64,000 nt of DNA, taken from the NCBI GenBank assembly GCA_964390295.1, contig CAYMHR010000002.1:1-64000 (forward strand). Reading direction: 5' to 3'. The position numbers and the translations under genes were made by a program. Position 1 is the stretch's first letter. The number at the start of each line of letters is the position of its first letter. This document shows positions 19,116 to 28,036 of the stretch, in pieces. The notes beneath the pieces are model-generated. The model searched no databases and was not told where the DNA came from. It was given only the letters and a program-made list of their open reading frames with translations. Origin of the DNA: RGIG3009 sp964390295 (lineage in GTDB: Bacteria > Bacillota > Clostridia > Oscillospirales > Acutalibacteraceae).

Positions 19116-20124
19116 CTGCAGGGGTCGCTCCTTTCTGTAACTGCGCCGTGATCTGCTCGATCACACCGGCCTTGGCAAATTCTTCCGCCACGCGGATTGC
19201 GTTTTGGATTGCCAATGCCTTGGAATTGCCGTGCGCCTTAATGATCGGCTTGGTTACACCGAGCAACGGCGCTCCACCGTATTCTGCGGTGGACATTTTC
19301 TTCTTCAAGCCGTTCAACTGCGGCTTAATCAACAACGCGCAAAGCTTCGTCAACACGCTGCTGTAAAAAACATTCTTGAGCATGGCCATCACCATATTGA
19401 CGGAGCCTTCAATGCTCTTGAGTAGTACGTTGCCGGAAAATCCGTCAGCCACCACCACGTCGGCTACGCCGCCCGGCACGTCACGCGCCTCTACGTTGCC
19501 GATGAAGTTCAAACCACTATCCTTCAGCAGAGCATAGGTTTCGTGCTGTAATTCGCCACCCTTATGCTCCTCGGTACCGACGTTCAACAATCCCACCGTG
19601 GCAGGAACGCCCTCGTTGAACAAATGAGTCATGTACAAACTGCCCATTTGTGCAAACTGCAACAGCATTTCCGGACGGCAATCGGCATTGGCACCGGAAT
19701 CCAACAGCATATACGGCTTGTTGCGACTTCCCGCCGGCATAATGGCCGCCAGTGCCGCACGCGAAACGCCTTTGATACGCTTTACGATAAAGGTGCCGCC
19801 CATCAGCAGAGCACCGGTGCTTCCTGCCGAAACGAACGCATCGCCGTCACCGCCAGCCAGCAACCGCAAGCCAACCGCCATGGTGCAATCCTTATGTTCA
19901 CGCAAAATCGAACGTGGGGCATCGTTCATGCCGATCACGTCGGTCGCATGCACGATCTCCACGCCCTCCAGCGACTGACCCTGCTCGGATGCCAGCCGAC
20001 GGAGTTCCTCTTCGTTGCCGACCAGCACCAGCTCCGTACCGTAGGCATCCCGCGCCTGTAAAGCGCCGCGAAGTACCTCTTGCGGTGCGTAATCACCACC
20101 GTAAGCATCTACGATTACTCGCAT
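19066..20124 (-). CDS. plsX: Phosphate acyltransferase PlsX
   Basis: A 352-aa enzyme that makes acyl-phosphate from acyl-ACP at the entry to phospholipid synthesis. It starts MRVIVDAYGGDYAPQEVLRG, where the usual family text is DAMGGD, and contains SAGSTGALLMGG, DSGANADCRPE, NVGTEEHKG and VVADGFSGNVLLKS. The C-terminus (about 330-352, ATPADGAATTDTIADG) is a low-complexity extension that runs 50 bp into the ACP-like gene. Confidence 0.95.
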   Translation of the reverse strand: MRVIVDAYGGDYAPQEVLRGALQARDAYGTELVLVGNEEELRRLASEQGQSLEGVEIVHATDVIGMNDAPRSILREHKDCTMAVGLRLLAGGDGDAFVSAGSTGALLMGGTFIVKRIKGVSRAALAAIMPAGSRNKPYMLLDSGANADCRPEMLLQFAQMGSLYMTHLFNEGVPATVGLLNVGTEEHKGGELQHETYALLKDSGLNFIGNVEARDVPGGVADVVVADGFSGNVLLKSIEGSVNMVMAMLKNVFYSSVLTKLCALLIKPQLNGLKKKMSTAEYGGAPLLGVTKPIIKAHGNSKALAIQNAIRVAEEFAKAGVIEQITAQLQKGATPADGAATTDTIADGSVRL

Positions 20125-21428
20125 AGTACAACCTCCTTTAGTCTGTCCAACGCGCGGGCGGACAAAGCCGCATATCGCTCCCGCTTGTCACGAATCGGTG
20201 CGTCAAGCGGCGGCAATACGCCGAAATTTGCCCCCATAGGCTGAAAATCCTTGATAGATTCATCGCTGACGTGTCGTGCCAACGCGCCCATCATCGTCTC
20301 CGGCGGCAATCGATACGGTGCTTCGCCCTTGAGAGCGCGCACAGCGTTTTTGCCGGCTAACATCCCGGAAGCCGCCGATTCCATGTACCCTTCCACGCCG
20401 GTCATCTGCCCGGCGAAGAACAAATGCGATAGCCTTCGACAACGAAAATCCTGCGTCAATATCCGCGGCGAATCTAAAAAGGTGTTGCGATGCATAACGC
20501 CGTACCGAACGAACTCGGCGTTTTGCAGGCCGGGGATCATCGAAAAGACCCGTTTTTGCTCGGAAAACTTCAAATTGGTTTGAAAACCGACCAGATTGTA
20601 CAGCGTTCCGGCAGAATTTTCGGTACGCAATTGTAGCACAGCCCAAGGACGGTGTCCGGTACGCGGATCACGCAAACCGACCGGCTTCATCGGGCCGAAA
20701 CGGATCGCATCCGTGCCGCGCTTGGCCAGCACCTCGATCGGCATACAGCCCTCGTACACGTGCGGCTTGTCAAATTCGTGCAGTTGAGCCAGCTCCGCGG
20801 TAATCAGTGCCGCATGAAACGCATCGTATTCCTCTTTATTCATCGGGCAGTTGATATAGTCACCAACGCCGCTCTCATCGCGATCATACCGCGATGCGCG
20901 AAACGCCACCGACAAATCCACGCTGTCTGCCGTCACGATCGGTGCCGCCGCATCATAAAAGCTTAACCCGTCACCCAACTGCCGCACGATATCGGCGGCG
21001 AGTGCATCGGAGGTCAACGGCCCCGTGGCGACCACGGTGATACCGGTTTGGGGGAGCTCCGTTACCTCGCGGTGCTCCACGGTAATCAGCGGATGCTCCT
21101 GAATCCGTCGCGTAACTTCGGCGGAAAAGTGTTCTCGATCCACCGCCAACGCGCCGCCTGCCGGCACGGCACACGACCGCGCCACCGCTACGCACAGCGA
21201 ACCCTGCCGCGCCATTTCCTCTTTTAGCAGACCGGCGGCGCTTTCCAAGCGGGCGGCCTTCAGCGAATTGGAGCACACCAGCTCCGCCAAATCGGCAGAA
21301 TGATGCGCCGGCGTATATTTTTCCGGCTTCATTTCCACCAACGTTACCGGCACGCCGGAATTGGCAACGGCCCACGCCGCTTCACAGCCGGCCAGACCGC
21401 CACCAAGCACGGTAATTCTTTCACTCAT
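20115..21428 (-). CDS. trmFO: Methylenetetrahydrofolate-tRNA-(uracil-5-)-methyltransferase TrmFO
   Basis: About 437 aa, a folate- and FAD-dependent enzyme that makes m5U54 in the T-loop of tRNA. The N-terminal dinucleotide-binding motif is GGGLAGCEAAW, followed by ELVCSNSLKA, CPMNKEEYDAF, YVEGCMPIEVLA-type text (YEGCMPIEVLAKRG) and GQMTGVEGY. The ATG at 21428 is chosen because GAGGAAAAG lies upstream and MSERITVLGGG is the family N-terminus. It overlaps topA by 8 bp and plsX by 10 bp. Confidence 0.96.
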   Translation of the reverse strand: MSERITVLGGGLAGCEAAWAVANSGVPVTLVEMKPEKYTPAHHSADLAELVCSNSLKAARLESAAGLLKEEMARQGSLCVAVARSCAVPAGGALAVDREHFSAEVTRRIQEHPLITVEHREVTELPQTGITVVATGPLTSDALAADIVRQLGDGLSFYDAAAPIVTADSVDLSVAFRASRYDRDESGVGDYINCPMNKEEYDAFHAALITAELAQLHEFDKPHVYEGCMPIEVLAKRGTDAIRFGPMKPVGLRDPRTGHRPWAVLQLRTENSAGTLYNLVGFQTNLKFSEQKRVFSMIPGLQNAEFVRYGVMHRNTFLDSPRILTQDFRCRRLSHLFFAGQMTGVEGYMESAASGMLAGKNAVRALKGEAPYRLPPETMMGALARHVSDESIKDFQPMGANFGVLPPLDAPIRDKRERYAALSARALDRLKEVVLCE

Positions 21429-23514
21429 CGGCTTTTCCTCGACCGGCCTGCTCATAGCCACAGCCTTCGCCAAGGCACACCACACCGGTGCCGCGCCCCT
21501 TTTTACGGAACAGCGTTTTTCCACATTGCGGACATTTTTGCGCCGTCGGCTCGTTCCAAGTCACAAAATCGCACTGCGGATAGTGATCGCATCCGTAGAA
21601 TACCCGGCCGCGCTTGGACTTCTTAGCTACGACGGAACCGCCGCATTTGGGGCAAATGCCCGGCGTACGGTTGATCAGCGGCTTCGTGTTTTTACATTCC
21701 GGATACCCTGGACATGCCAGGAACTTGCCGAACCGACCGCTTTTAATCACCATTTGCCGACCACATTTATCGCACACCTCGTCGCTGGTTTCTTCCGGCA
21801 CTGCAATTCGTTCACCGGATAACGACTCCTCGGCCTTGGTCAGCGTTTTCTCGAAACCCTGATAAAAGGCGTGCAGCATGTTCACCCAGTCACAATCGCC
21901 GGATTCCACTTCATCCAACCGACGCTCCATATTGGCTGTAAATTCGGTATCAACGATTTCCGGAAATTGCTCCTTCATCAGTTGGGTCGTCACCTCGCCC
22001 AACGCCGTAGGCTTGAGTGCTTTCCCTTCCCGTTCGATATATTCCCGCGTCAAAATCGTGCTGATCGTCGGCGCGTACGTAGAGGGACGACCAATCCCGT
22101 TTTCCTCCATCGCCTTGATCAGCGAAGCCTCATTATACCGCGCCGGAGGCTGGGTAAAGTGTTGTGCGCTCTGCAGGTCCTGCAGCAACAGTTCCTGACC
22201 CACGGTCAGCATCGGCAGGGCACCGTCCGTCTTGTCTTCTTCGTCGCGGCTTTCCGTGTACAACGTCGTGTATCCGTCGAAACGCACCCGATACCCCGAT
22301 GCCTTAAACACGTACTTTCCTGCCGTGATCTCGGTTTGGCAGGTATCCTGCACACAGTTAGCCATTAAGCTGGCAATAAAGCGTTCCCACACCAGCTTGT
22401 ATAAGCGATATTGGTCACTCGTCAGGAACGGCTTTGCCTTTTCCGGCACCAGAGACGGCACCGAAGGGCGGATGGCTTCGTGAGCATCCTGCGCACCCTT
22501 ACGCGATTTGTAATACCGCGCCTTTTCAGGCAGATACCGCTCGCCGTAGCGCTGGCGAATATATTCGTTTCCTTCGCGACGGGCATCCTCCGAAATGCGC
22601 AACGAATCGGTGCGCATATACGTGATCAAGCCCATCGCGCCCAGTTCTCCCAATTCCACGCCTTCATACAGCTCCTGCGCCGCTTTCATCGTGCGCTTGG
22701 AGGTAAAGCCCAGCTTGCGGCTGGCTTCCTGTTGCATGGTGGACGTTACGAACGGCGGCGCCGGCGACACTTTTCTCACGCCGTTTTTAACCGCCGAGAC
22801 CGTAAAAGTGGCCGGGCGAATTTCCGCCAGCACCGCTTCCGCCTGTTCCCGGCTTTCAATCTTGAGCTTTCCCTTACCGGCGCTGTACAAATGCGCCGTA
22901 AACGGGGCATCGGCGGAATCGGTCTTCAGCAAGGCATCAATCGTCCAATATTCTTCACTCACAAAGGCGCGTATCTCGTTTTCACGGTCAACCACCAAGC
23001 TGACCACCGCCGACTGCACACGTCCGGCGGACAGGCCCTTGCGGATTTTTTTCCACAAGAACGGGCTGATCTTATAGCCCACCAGGCGATCCAGAACACG
23101 GCGAGCCTGCTGTGCGTTCACCAGGTCCATATCCACCTTGCACGGTGATTTCATGCCCTGCAAAACACCGTTTTTGGTGATTTCGTTAAACGTTACGCGA
23201 TTATTCTCGTTCAAATCCAGCTTTAACAGCTGTGCCAAATGCCACGAAATGGCTTCGCCCTCGCGGTCCGGGTCGGTTGCCAAAATAACGCCGTTGCTTT
23301 GCGCCGCCAACTCCTTAAGGTGACGGATCAGCGCCGATTTGCCCGCAATATCCACGTACCTCGGCTTAAAATCGTTGGCAACGTCCACGCCCAACAGACT
23401 TTTGGGAAGATCGCGGATGTGCCCCATCGAAGCAACAACCTCATAGCCGGACCCCAAATATTTTTGTACGGTTTTGGCTTTTGCAGGAGATTCTAAAATA
23501 ACCAGCGTTGCCAT
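21421..23514 (-). CDS. topA: DNA topoisomerase I
   Basis: About 697 aa, type IA topoisomerase that relaxes negative supercoils. The Toprim domain opens the protein (LVILESPAKAKTVQKYLG) with DPDREGEAISWHL. The active-site Tyr lies in GLITYMRTDSLR. C-terminal Cys4 zinc ribbons follow: CDKCGRQM...CPGYPEC, CPKCGGSV...CDHYPQC and CPQCGKTLF...CLGEGC. The ATG at 23514 has AGGTGA 4 nt upstream; an upstream start at 23559 would overlap dprA. Confidence 0.97.
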   Translation of the reverse strand: MATLVILESPAKAKTVQKYLGSGYEVVASMGHIRDLPKSLLGVDVANDFKPRYVDIAGKSALIRHLKELAAQSNGVILATDPDREGEAISWHLAQLLKLDLNENNRVTFNEITKNGVLQGMKSPCKVDMDLVNAQQARRVLDRLVGYKISPFLWKKIRKGLSAGRVQSAVVSLVVDRENEIRAFVSEEYWTIDALLKTDSADAPFTAHLYSAGKGKLKIESREQAEAVLAEIRPATFTVSAVKNGVRKVSPAPPFVTSTMQQEASRKLGFTSKRTMKAAQELYEGVELGELGAMGLITYMRTDSLRISEDARREGNEYIRQRYGERYLPEKARYYKSRKGAQDAHEAIRPSVPSLVPEKAKPFLTSDQYRLYKLVWERFIASLMANCVQDTCQTEITAGKYVFKASGYRVRFDGYTTLYTESRDEEDKTDGALPMLTVGQELLLQDLQSAQHFTQPPARYNEASLIKAMEENGIGRPSTYAPTISTILTREYIEREGKALKPTALGEVTTQLMKEQFPEIVDTEFTANMERRLDEVESGDCDWVNMLHAFYQGFEKTLTKAEESLSGERIAVPEETSDEVCDKCGRQMVIKSGRFGKFLACPGYPECKNTKPLINRTPGICPKCGGSVVAKKSKRGRVFYGCDHYPQCDFVTWNEPTAQKCPQCGKTLFRKKGRGTGVVCLGEGCGYEQAGRGKADE

Positions 23515-23542
23515 TTTGTCACCTGTTACCCTTTCTTTTTCG

Positions 23543-24766
23543 TCAACCTTGCTTGACACGATACCGCTTGCCGGGATAACATTCCATGCACCCGAACAAC
23601 TCCAGCTGTGTCAGTGAAGCAAACACCTCGCCGGGAGCCATCTTCAGCTTCGCGCAAATTTCTTCGGCAGACAGCGTCGCCGTTTTGGTTGCTTCATATA
23701 TGCGACGAGCGGCATCGCTGACGCCCAGCGGACAGGCCACCGGGTCTCCCGTCGGCTTGTCATCGATCGGCGCGCTCGGTAAGCTCCGCGCCGAAGCGTC
23801 CGCCACTCGAAGCAACGGCGGCTCCGCGACCGGTTGTGTATAGTACGCCACCTGTGCACTGTTCGCCGCTTCTATCATTGTGCTATTAAAATACTGCGGA
23901 TATTCCGACAAAACGTCGGAAGGATCGGTTACCAGCGTTGCGCCCTCGCGGATCAGCGCGTGTGACCCGGCACTGGTCTCATCCGTAGCGCGGCCGGGCA
24001 CCACGAAAACGTCCTTTCCTTGATCGCGTGCCGCACGGGCGGCGATCAAGGCACCACTGGTATGCGGTGCCTCTACCACGCACACACCGCGCGCCAATCC
24101 ACTGATCAAACGGTTGCGAACGTGAAAATTACCGCGATTTACTTCCGTTCCGGGAGCAAATTCCGTAATCACCGCACCGCCGTTTTCCAGCACGCGTTGG
24201 CGCAAATCGCCGTTTGCCGCCGGGTAGTTCACGTTCAGTCCGCACGCCTGCACAATAACCGTCGTTCCCTTGACAGACAAGGCTCCCTCGTGTGCCGCGC
24301 GATCAATTCCGCGAGCACCGCCGCTGATAATCGGGCAACCGACGGTAGCCAGACCGGCGGACAATGCCGCCGCAACGCGAGCACCGTAATCGGTACAGTC
24401 ACGCGTGCCGACGACGGCAATCGCCGGCACTGCCGCTTCGCAAAAATCGGGAATCCGTCCCCTACCGTAAAGCACAAGGGGCGGAGAATACAGGTGGCGC
24501 AACGGTTCGGGATACAGCTCCGAAGAAAAGGTCAATATCCAGCCCAGCTCGGCACTGCGCTCCTGCCGCTCCATGGCCGCCTGTAAATCCTTGCGACACA
24601 GCGCCTCCAAAGCGTTGCCGCTGACACCGGCCCTTTTCAGTGCCGTGCGGTCGGCCTCATACACCTGCTCCACCGTTGAAAACGTCCTTAACAGTCGTGC
24701 TACGGCAGAACCGCCTGCACCGACAGCGCGCTGAAGCCATATCCAATACAGCGTTTCCTCACGCAT
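23543..24766 (-). CDS. dprA: DNA-processing protein DprA
   Basis: A 407-aa protein. The Rossmann-like DprA core contains VGTRDCTDYG, SGGARGIDRAAHEGAL and the VVEAPHTSGALIAA segment. A C-terminal winged helix (about 340-400) ends the protein. DprA loads RecA on incoming single-stranded DNA during transformation. An internal linker (about 290-335) is Pro/Ser-rich. Order topA-dprA is typical of Firmicutes. Confidence 0.95.
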   Translation of the reverse strand: MREETLYWIWLQRAVGAGGSAVARLLRTFSTVEQVYEADRTALKRAGVSGNALEALCRKDLQAAMERQERSAELGWILTFSSELYPEPLRHLYSPPLVLYGRGRIPDFCEAAVPAIAVVGTRDCTDYGARVAAALSAGLATVGCPIISGGARGIDRAAHEGALSVKGTTVIVQACGLNVNYPAANGDLRQRVLENGGAVITEFAPGTEVNRGNFHVRNRLISGLARGVCVVEAPHTSGALIAARAARDQGKDVFVVPGRATDETSAGSHALIREGATLVTDPSDVLSEYPQYFNSTMIEAANSAQVAYYTQPVAEPPLLRVADASARSLPSAPIDDKPTGDPVACPLGVSDAARRIYEATKTATLSAEEICAKLKMAPGEVFASLTQLELFGCMECYPGKRYRVKQG

Positions 24767-25565
24767 GCTCCACGCCGTCCTTTCGCACCATCTCCCAAAA
24801 GACGATGCCTGCCGCCATGGAGGCGTTCAGCGATTCGGCACGCCCCGCCATGGGAATAGTAACGTGGCGAGCGCAAGCCGCAACCGTTTGAGGCTGTAGG
24901 CCGTTGCCTTCGTTGCCGATCACGGGGATTACGCCCTCACCCAGACCGCCATCCTGAATCGGTAAGGCATCGGCGTCCACCACGCAGGCAACCGCCGTCA
25001 TGCCCTTGCGGCTCAGCTGCGGCAACGTTTGCGACAGCTCACCGGCGCGATACAACGGCAAGCGGAACGTACCACCCATCCCGGCGCGCAGCACCTTAGG
25101 GCTGTACGGATCACAGCAACCGTCCGACAGCAGCAACCCCGACAGACCGAACGCCTCCGCCGTGCGTATGATCGTACCCATATTGCCGGGGTCCTGCACA
25201 CGCTCCAGCGCGGCAAAACGTCCGTGCCGCGGCAAGCTCTCCACCGAATCCGGTAAGGAGGGCTGCACCGCAATGCAAAAGATGCCCTGCGGCGTGTGCG
25301 TATCGGTCAAGCGACGCGACAGCTCCTCCGATATTTCATAGACCGAATCGGCGGCTTGGATAACGGTAGCCGTATAGTCCGGATACTGCGCGCGTGCGCG
25401 AGCAGTGAGAAACGCGATCGGCAAGCGAATACCGGTCTGCGCCGCATCCGCGCACAATCTCGCCCCTTCGACGACAAAGCGGCCGCTTTCGCGACGAAAG
25501 TGCGCTTCTTTCGACAGGCGACGATATTCTTTAATAAGCCGATTATCGCGGCTGGTAATCTCCAA
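24759..25565 (-). CDS. TrmH/SpoU-family rRNA or tRNA 2'-O-methyltransferase
   Basis: A 268-aa SPOUT methyltransferase. A substrate-binding N-terminal domain (about 1-95; FVVEGARLCADA) precedes the trefoil-knot domain with motifs LERVQDPGNMGTIIRTAEA (1), VIGNEGNGL (2) and IPMAGRAESLNASMAAGI (3). It uses S-adenosylmethionine to methylate ribose in RNA; the target nucleotide cannot be assigned. It lies downstream of rplT, an arrangement common in clostridia, and overlaps dprA by 8 bp. Confidence 0.92.
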   Translation of the reverse strand: MEITSRDNRLIKEYRRLSKEAHFRRESGRFVVEGARLCADAAQTGIRLPIAFLTARARAQYPDYTATVIQAADSVYEISEELSRRLTDTHTPQGIFCIAVQPSLPDSVESLPRHGRFAALERVQDPGNMGTIIRTAEAFGLSGLLLSDGCCDPYSPKVLRAGMGGTFRLPLYRAGELSQTLPQLSRKGMTAVACVVDADALPIQDGGLGEGVIPVIGNEGNGLQPQTVAACARHVTIPMAGRAESLNASMAAGIVFWEMVRKDGVEHA

Positions 25566-25637
25566 CGTCGACGCCTCCTTCGGTCCGTAAGAATGACAAC
25601 AGCGCCCGCAGGCGATGCCGGCGGGCGCAAATCGAGC

Positions 25638-25994
25638 TTAATTTAAGGCAGCCTTGGCCTTTTCTGCCAGACCCGCAAACGCGGCGGCATCCGAAACTGC
25701 CAGCTCCGCCAGCATCTTGCGGTTGAGCGTGACGTTGGCCTTCTTCAAGCCGTTCATGAAGGTGGAATAGTTCATACCATTCGCCTTTGCCGCAGCCGAA
25801 ATACGAGTGATCCACAGACGGCGGAAATCACGCTTGCGCTGCTTACGTCCGACGTAGGCATACTGACCAGACTTCATAACCGCCTGTTTCGCCGTGCGGA
25901 ACAGCTTCGACTTGGCACCAAAATAACCCTTGGCGAGCTTTAATACCTTTTTTCTTCTTTTGCGCGTCATCATCGCGCCTTTAATACGAGCCAT
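25638..25994 (-). CDS. rplT: 50S ribosomal protein L20
   Basis: A 118-aa basic protein starting MARIKGAMMTRKRRKKVLKL, with the family segments YAYVGRKQRKRDFR and NGMNYSTFMNGLKKA. It binds 23S rRNA early in 50S assembly and, in Bacillus, represses this operon by binding the infC leader. Confidence 0.97.
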   Translation of the reverse strand: MARIKGAMMTRKRRKKVLKLAKGYFGAKSKLFRTAKQAVMKSGQYAYVGRKQRKRDFRRLWITRISAAAKANGMNYSTFMNGLKKANVTLNRKMLAELAVSDAAAFAGLAEKAKAALN

Positions 25995-26025
25995 GTTTCA
26001 GTTCCTCCGTTTCTGAACTTTCGAA

Positions 26026-26223
26026 TTATTTGTAGGGGATCAGGCGCTTGACCTGAGCCACATTCGTCACATCAGCGGTCGTGGTCTTGCGAAGATTGCG
26101 CTTCCGCTTGGTGGTTTTCTTGTTCAGAATGTGGGACTTGTAGGCGTGGGCGCGGACGACCTTTCCGGTCTTCGTCAGCTTAAAACGCTTTTTAGCGCCG
26201 CTGTGAGTCTTGATTTTGGGCAT
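26026..26223 (-). CDS. rpmI: 50S ribosomal protein L35
   Basis: A 65-aa basic protein starting MPKIKTHSGAKKRFKLTKTG, the classic L35 N-terminus. It is the second gene of infC-rpmI-rplT. GGAGGA precedes the ATG. Confidence 0.97.
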   Translation of the reverse strand: MPKIKTHSGAKKRFKLTKTGKVVRAHAYKSHILNKKTTKRKRNLRKTTTADVTNVAQVKRLIPYK

Positions 26224-26253
26224 GACAATATCCTCCTTAATTTGTTTACCTTG

Positions 26254-26772
26254 TTATTTGGCAGCTTTGGGCGCCAGGAACATCAGCATGTTGCGGCCTT
26301 CCATTTTGGCAGGCTTTTCCACAACCGCCATTTCCTCGCACACCTCAGCAAAGCGCTTCATGGTGTCCATACCGATTTCCGGATGCCCCATTTCGCGGCC
26401 ACGGAAGCGGATGGAAACCTTGACTTTGTTGCCGTCCTGCAAAAAACGCAACGCATGCTTCGCCTTGGTATTGAAATCCGCCACGTCGATATTGAGCGAT
26501 AACCGAATTTCTTTGGTTTCGACCTGCCGTTGGTTTTTGCGCGCTTCCTTCTCTTTTTTGGCCTGCTCGAACCGATATTTGCCGTAATCCATGATGCGAC
26601 AAACCGGCGGCACGGCGGCGGGAGCGATCTTGACCAGATCCAGACCTTTGTCCTCTGCCAAAGTCAATGCTTCCTGTGCGGACATAATACCCAGCTGTGC
26701 GCCGTCTTCACCGATGACGCGAATCTGGCTGTCACGAATCTGCTCGTTGATCTGCATTTCCTTGGTTGCTAT
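26254..26772 (-). CDS. infC: Translation initiation factor IF-3, probable AUA start codon
   Basis: About 172 aa, prevents premature 30S-50S joining. The N-domain has INEQIRDSQIRVIGEDG, the linker is Lys-rich, and the C-domain has HALRFLQDGNKVKVSIRFRGRE. No ATG sits at the right place. The best ribosome-binding site, GGAGGTG (26786-26780), is 7 nt before an ATA (26772) that yields ATKEMQINEQ, the usual family N-terminus. Non-AUG AUN starts are known for infC, where IF-3 represses its own translation. The in-frame ATG at 26757 has almost no spacing after AAGGA. Confidence 0.92.
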   Translation of the reverse strand: MATKEMQINEQIRDSQIRVIGEDGAQLGIMSAQEALTLAEDKGLDLVKIAPAAVPPVCRIMDYGKYRFEQAKKEKEARKNQRQVETKEIRLSLNIDVADFNTKAKHALRFLQDGNKVKVSIRFRGREMGHPEIGMDTMKRFAEVCEEMAVVEKPAKMEGRNMLMFLAPKAAK

Positions 26773-26800
26773 GGGGAAACACCTCCACCTCAAACTGCAT

Positions 26801-26828
26801 AAAAAACGCGGGCAGAATACTGCCCGCG
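26801..26828 (-). terminator. Leader terminator upstream of infC (L20-leader-type attenuator)
   Basis: Minus strand: CGCGGGCAG pairs with CTGCCCGCG around a 4-nt loop, followed by six T. It lies between the infC promoter and the coding region, so it must be conditional. This is the arrangement of the Bacillus L20 leader; the L20-binding fold itself was not verified. Confidence 0.7.
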
Positions 26829-26922
26829 CGATTTTACCACCGGTTTGGATGGACGTTATCGACCTGTCGAGAACAAAATCTGCAGGTGAGAGCGGGCGCT
26901 CTGCTTTGTTTTCTACCAGTAT

Positions 26923-26950
26923 ATTATACCGCGTTTTTGCAAAAAGTCAA
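26923..26950 (-). promoter_or_regulatory. Promoter of infC-rpmI-rplT
   Basis: Minus strand TTGACT (26950-26945), 16-bp spacer, TATAAT (26928-26923). The transcript would begin near 26915 and carry a leader of about 145 nt. Confidence 0.8.
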
Positions 26951-26966
26951 TATCCTTTTGCAAAAA

Positions 26967-27935
26967 TTAAATGGAAATTTCGTGCGCGATACGGAACAGC
27001 TCTTTATCAAACGGCTTTTTCATCCGCAGGGCTTCCTCGATATCGTAATCCGTCAGGCGATCGCTCTGGATCGTAACCACGCGATTACTCTTGCCGGAAA
27101 GCAACAACTCGACGGCATAATTGCCCATTTGACTGGCGAGAACGCGGTCGCGCACCGTGGGATTGCCGCCGCGCTGAACGTGACCGAGAATGGTTGCGCG
27201 CGCTTCGACGCCGGTTTCCTTCTCAATGCGATCCGCCAGCTCCACCACGTGGCCGATGCCTTCCGCCACGATGATGATGAAATGCTTTTTGCCGGTAGCC
27301 GACGTTTTTTTCATGCGTGCTAAAATGTCCTGGTCAAAGTCGTACGGCATTTCCGGAACCAAAATACTGGTAGCGCCCACGGCAATACCGACGTTCAGTG
27401 CCAAATAACCGGCATGACGTCCCATGACCTCGACAACACTGCAACGATCGTGCGATTGCGAGGTGTCGCGCAGCTTGTCGATCATTTCCATACAGGTATT
27501 CAAGGCCGTGTCGTAACCAATCGTTTGCTCACAGCAGGCGATGTCGTTATCGATGGTGCAGGGCAAACCGATGCACGGAACACCGTGCCGGGTGAGGTCC
27601 TGCGCACCGCGGAACGAACCGTCGCCGCCGGCGACGACCAAGCCCTCGATACCGTATTGCTTGCAGGTGTTTACCGCCTTCTGCATACCTTCTTCGGTGC
27701 AAAACTCAGGGCTACGTGCCGTGTACAGCGCCGTGCCGCCGCGATGGATGATGTCCGAAACACTGCGAAGATTCATCGGAACCAAATCGCCGTGAATCAA
27801 GCCGTTGTAGCCGCGATATACGCCATATACTTCCACGCCCTTGCCCAGCGCCGTACGCACCACGGCACGTACAGCGGCGTTCATGCCCGGAGCGTCACCG
27901 CCGCTGGTTAAGACAGCGATCTTTTTAATAGCCAT
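26967..27935 (-). CDS. pfkA: ATP-dependent 6-phosphofructokinase
   Basis: A 322-aa glycolytic enzyme converting fructose 6-phosphate to fructose 1,6-bisphosphate. It has the ATP-binding GGDAPGMNAAVR near the start, VAGGDGSFRGA, the catalytic TIDNDI and GHVQRGGNPT. The Gly in GGDGS is consistent with ATP, not pyrophosphate, as donor. It has its own promoter, unlike clostridial cases where it is co-transcribed with dnaE. Confidence 0.97.
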   Translation of the reverse strand: MAIKKIAVLTSGGDAPGMNAAVRAVVRTALGKGVEVYGVYRGYNGLIHGDLVPMNLRSVSDIIHRGGTALYTARSPEFCTEEGMQKAVNTCKQYGIEGLVVAGGDGSFRGAQDLTRHGVPCIGLPCTIDNDIACCEQTIGYDTALNTCMEMIDKLRDTSQSHDRCSVVEVMGRHAGYLALNVGIAVGATSILVPEMPYDFDQDILARMKKTSATGKKHFIIIVAEGIGHVVELADRIEKETGVEARATILGHVQRGGNPTVRDRVLASQMGNYAVELLLSGKSNRVVTIQSDRLTDYDIEEALRMKKPFDKELFRIAHEISI

Positions 27936-27972
27936 AATAGAATGTCTCCTTTTTCTCTTGGGTCAATAACAC

Positions 27973-28001
27973 ATTATATACGCCGTTTCCAAAAATAGCA
28001 A
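27973..28001 (-). promoter_or_regulatory. Promoter of pfkA
   Basis: Minus strand TTGCTA (28001-27996), 17-bp spacer, TATAAT (27978-27973), about 38 bp before the pfkA ATG. Confidence 0.75.
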
Positions 28002-28036
28002 GTAAAAACGACGGATTTTCAAAATTTATACACGTT

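Noticed and set aside
24020..24586. Plus-strand open frame opposite dprA
   Set aside because: No ribosome-binding site or domain; shadow of dprA.
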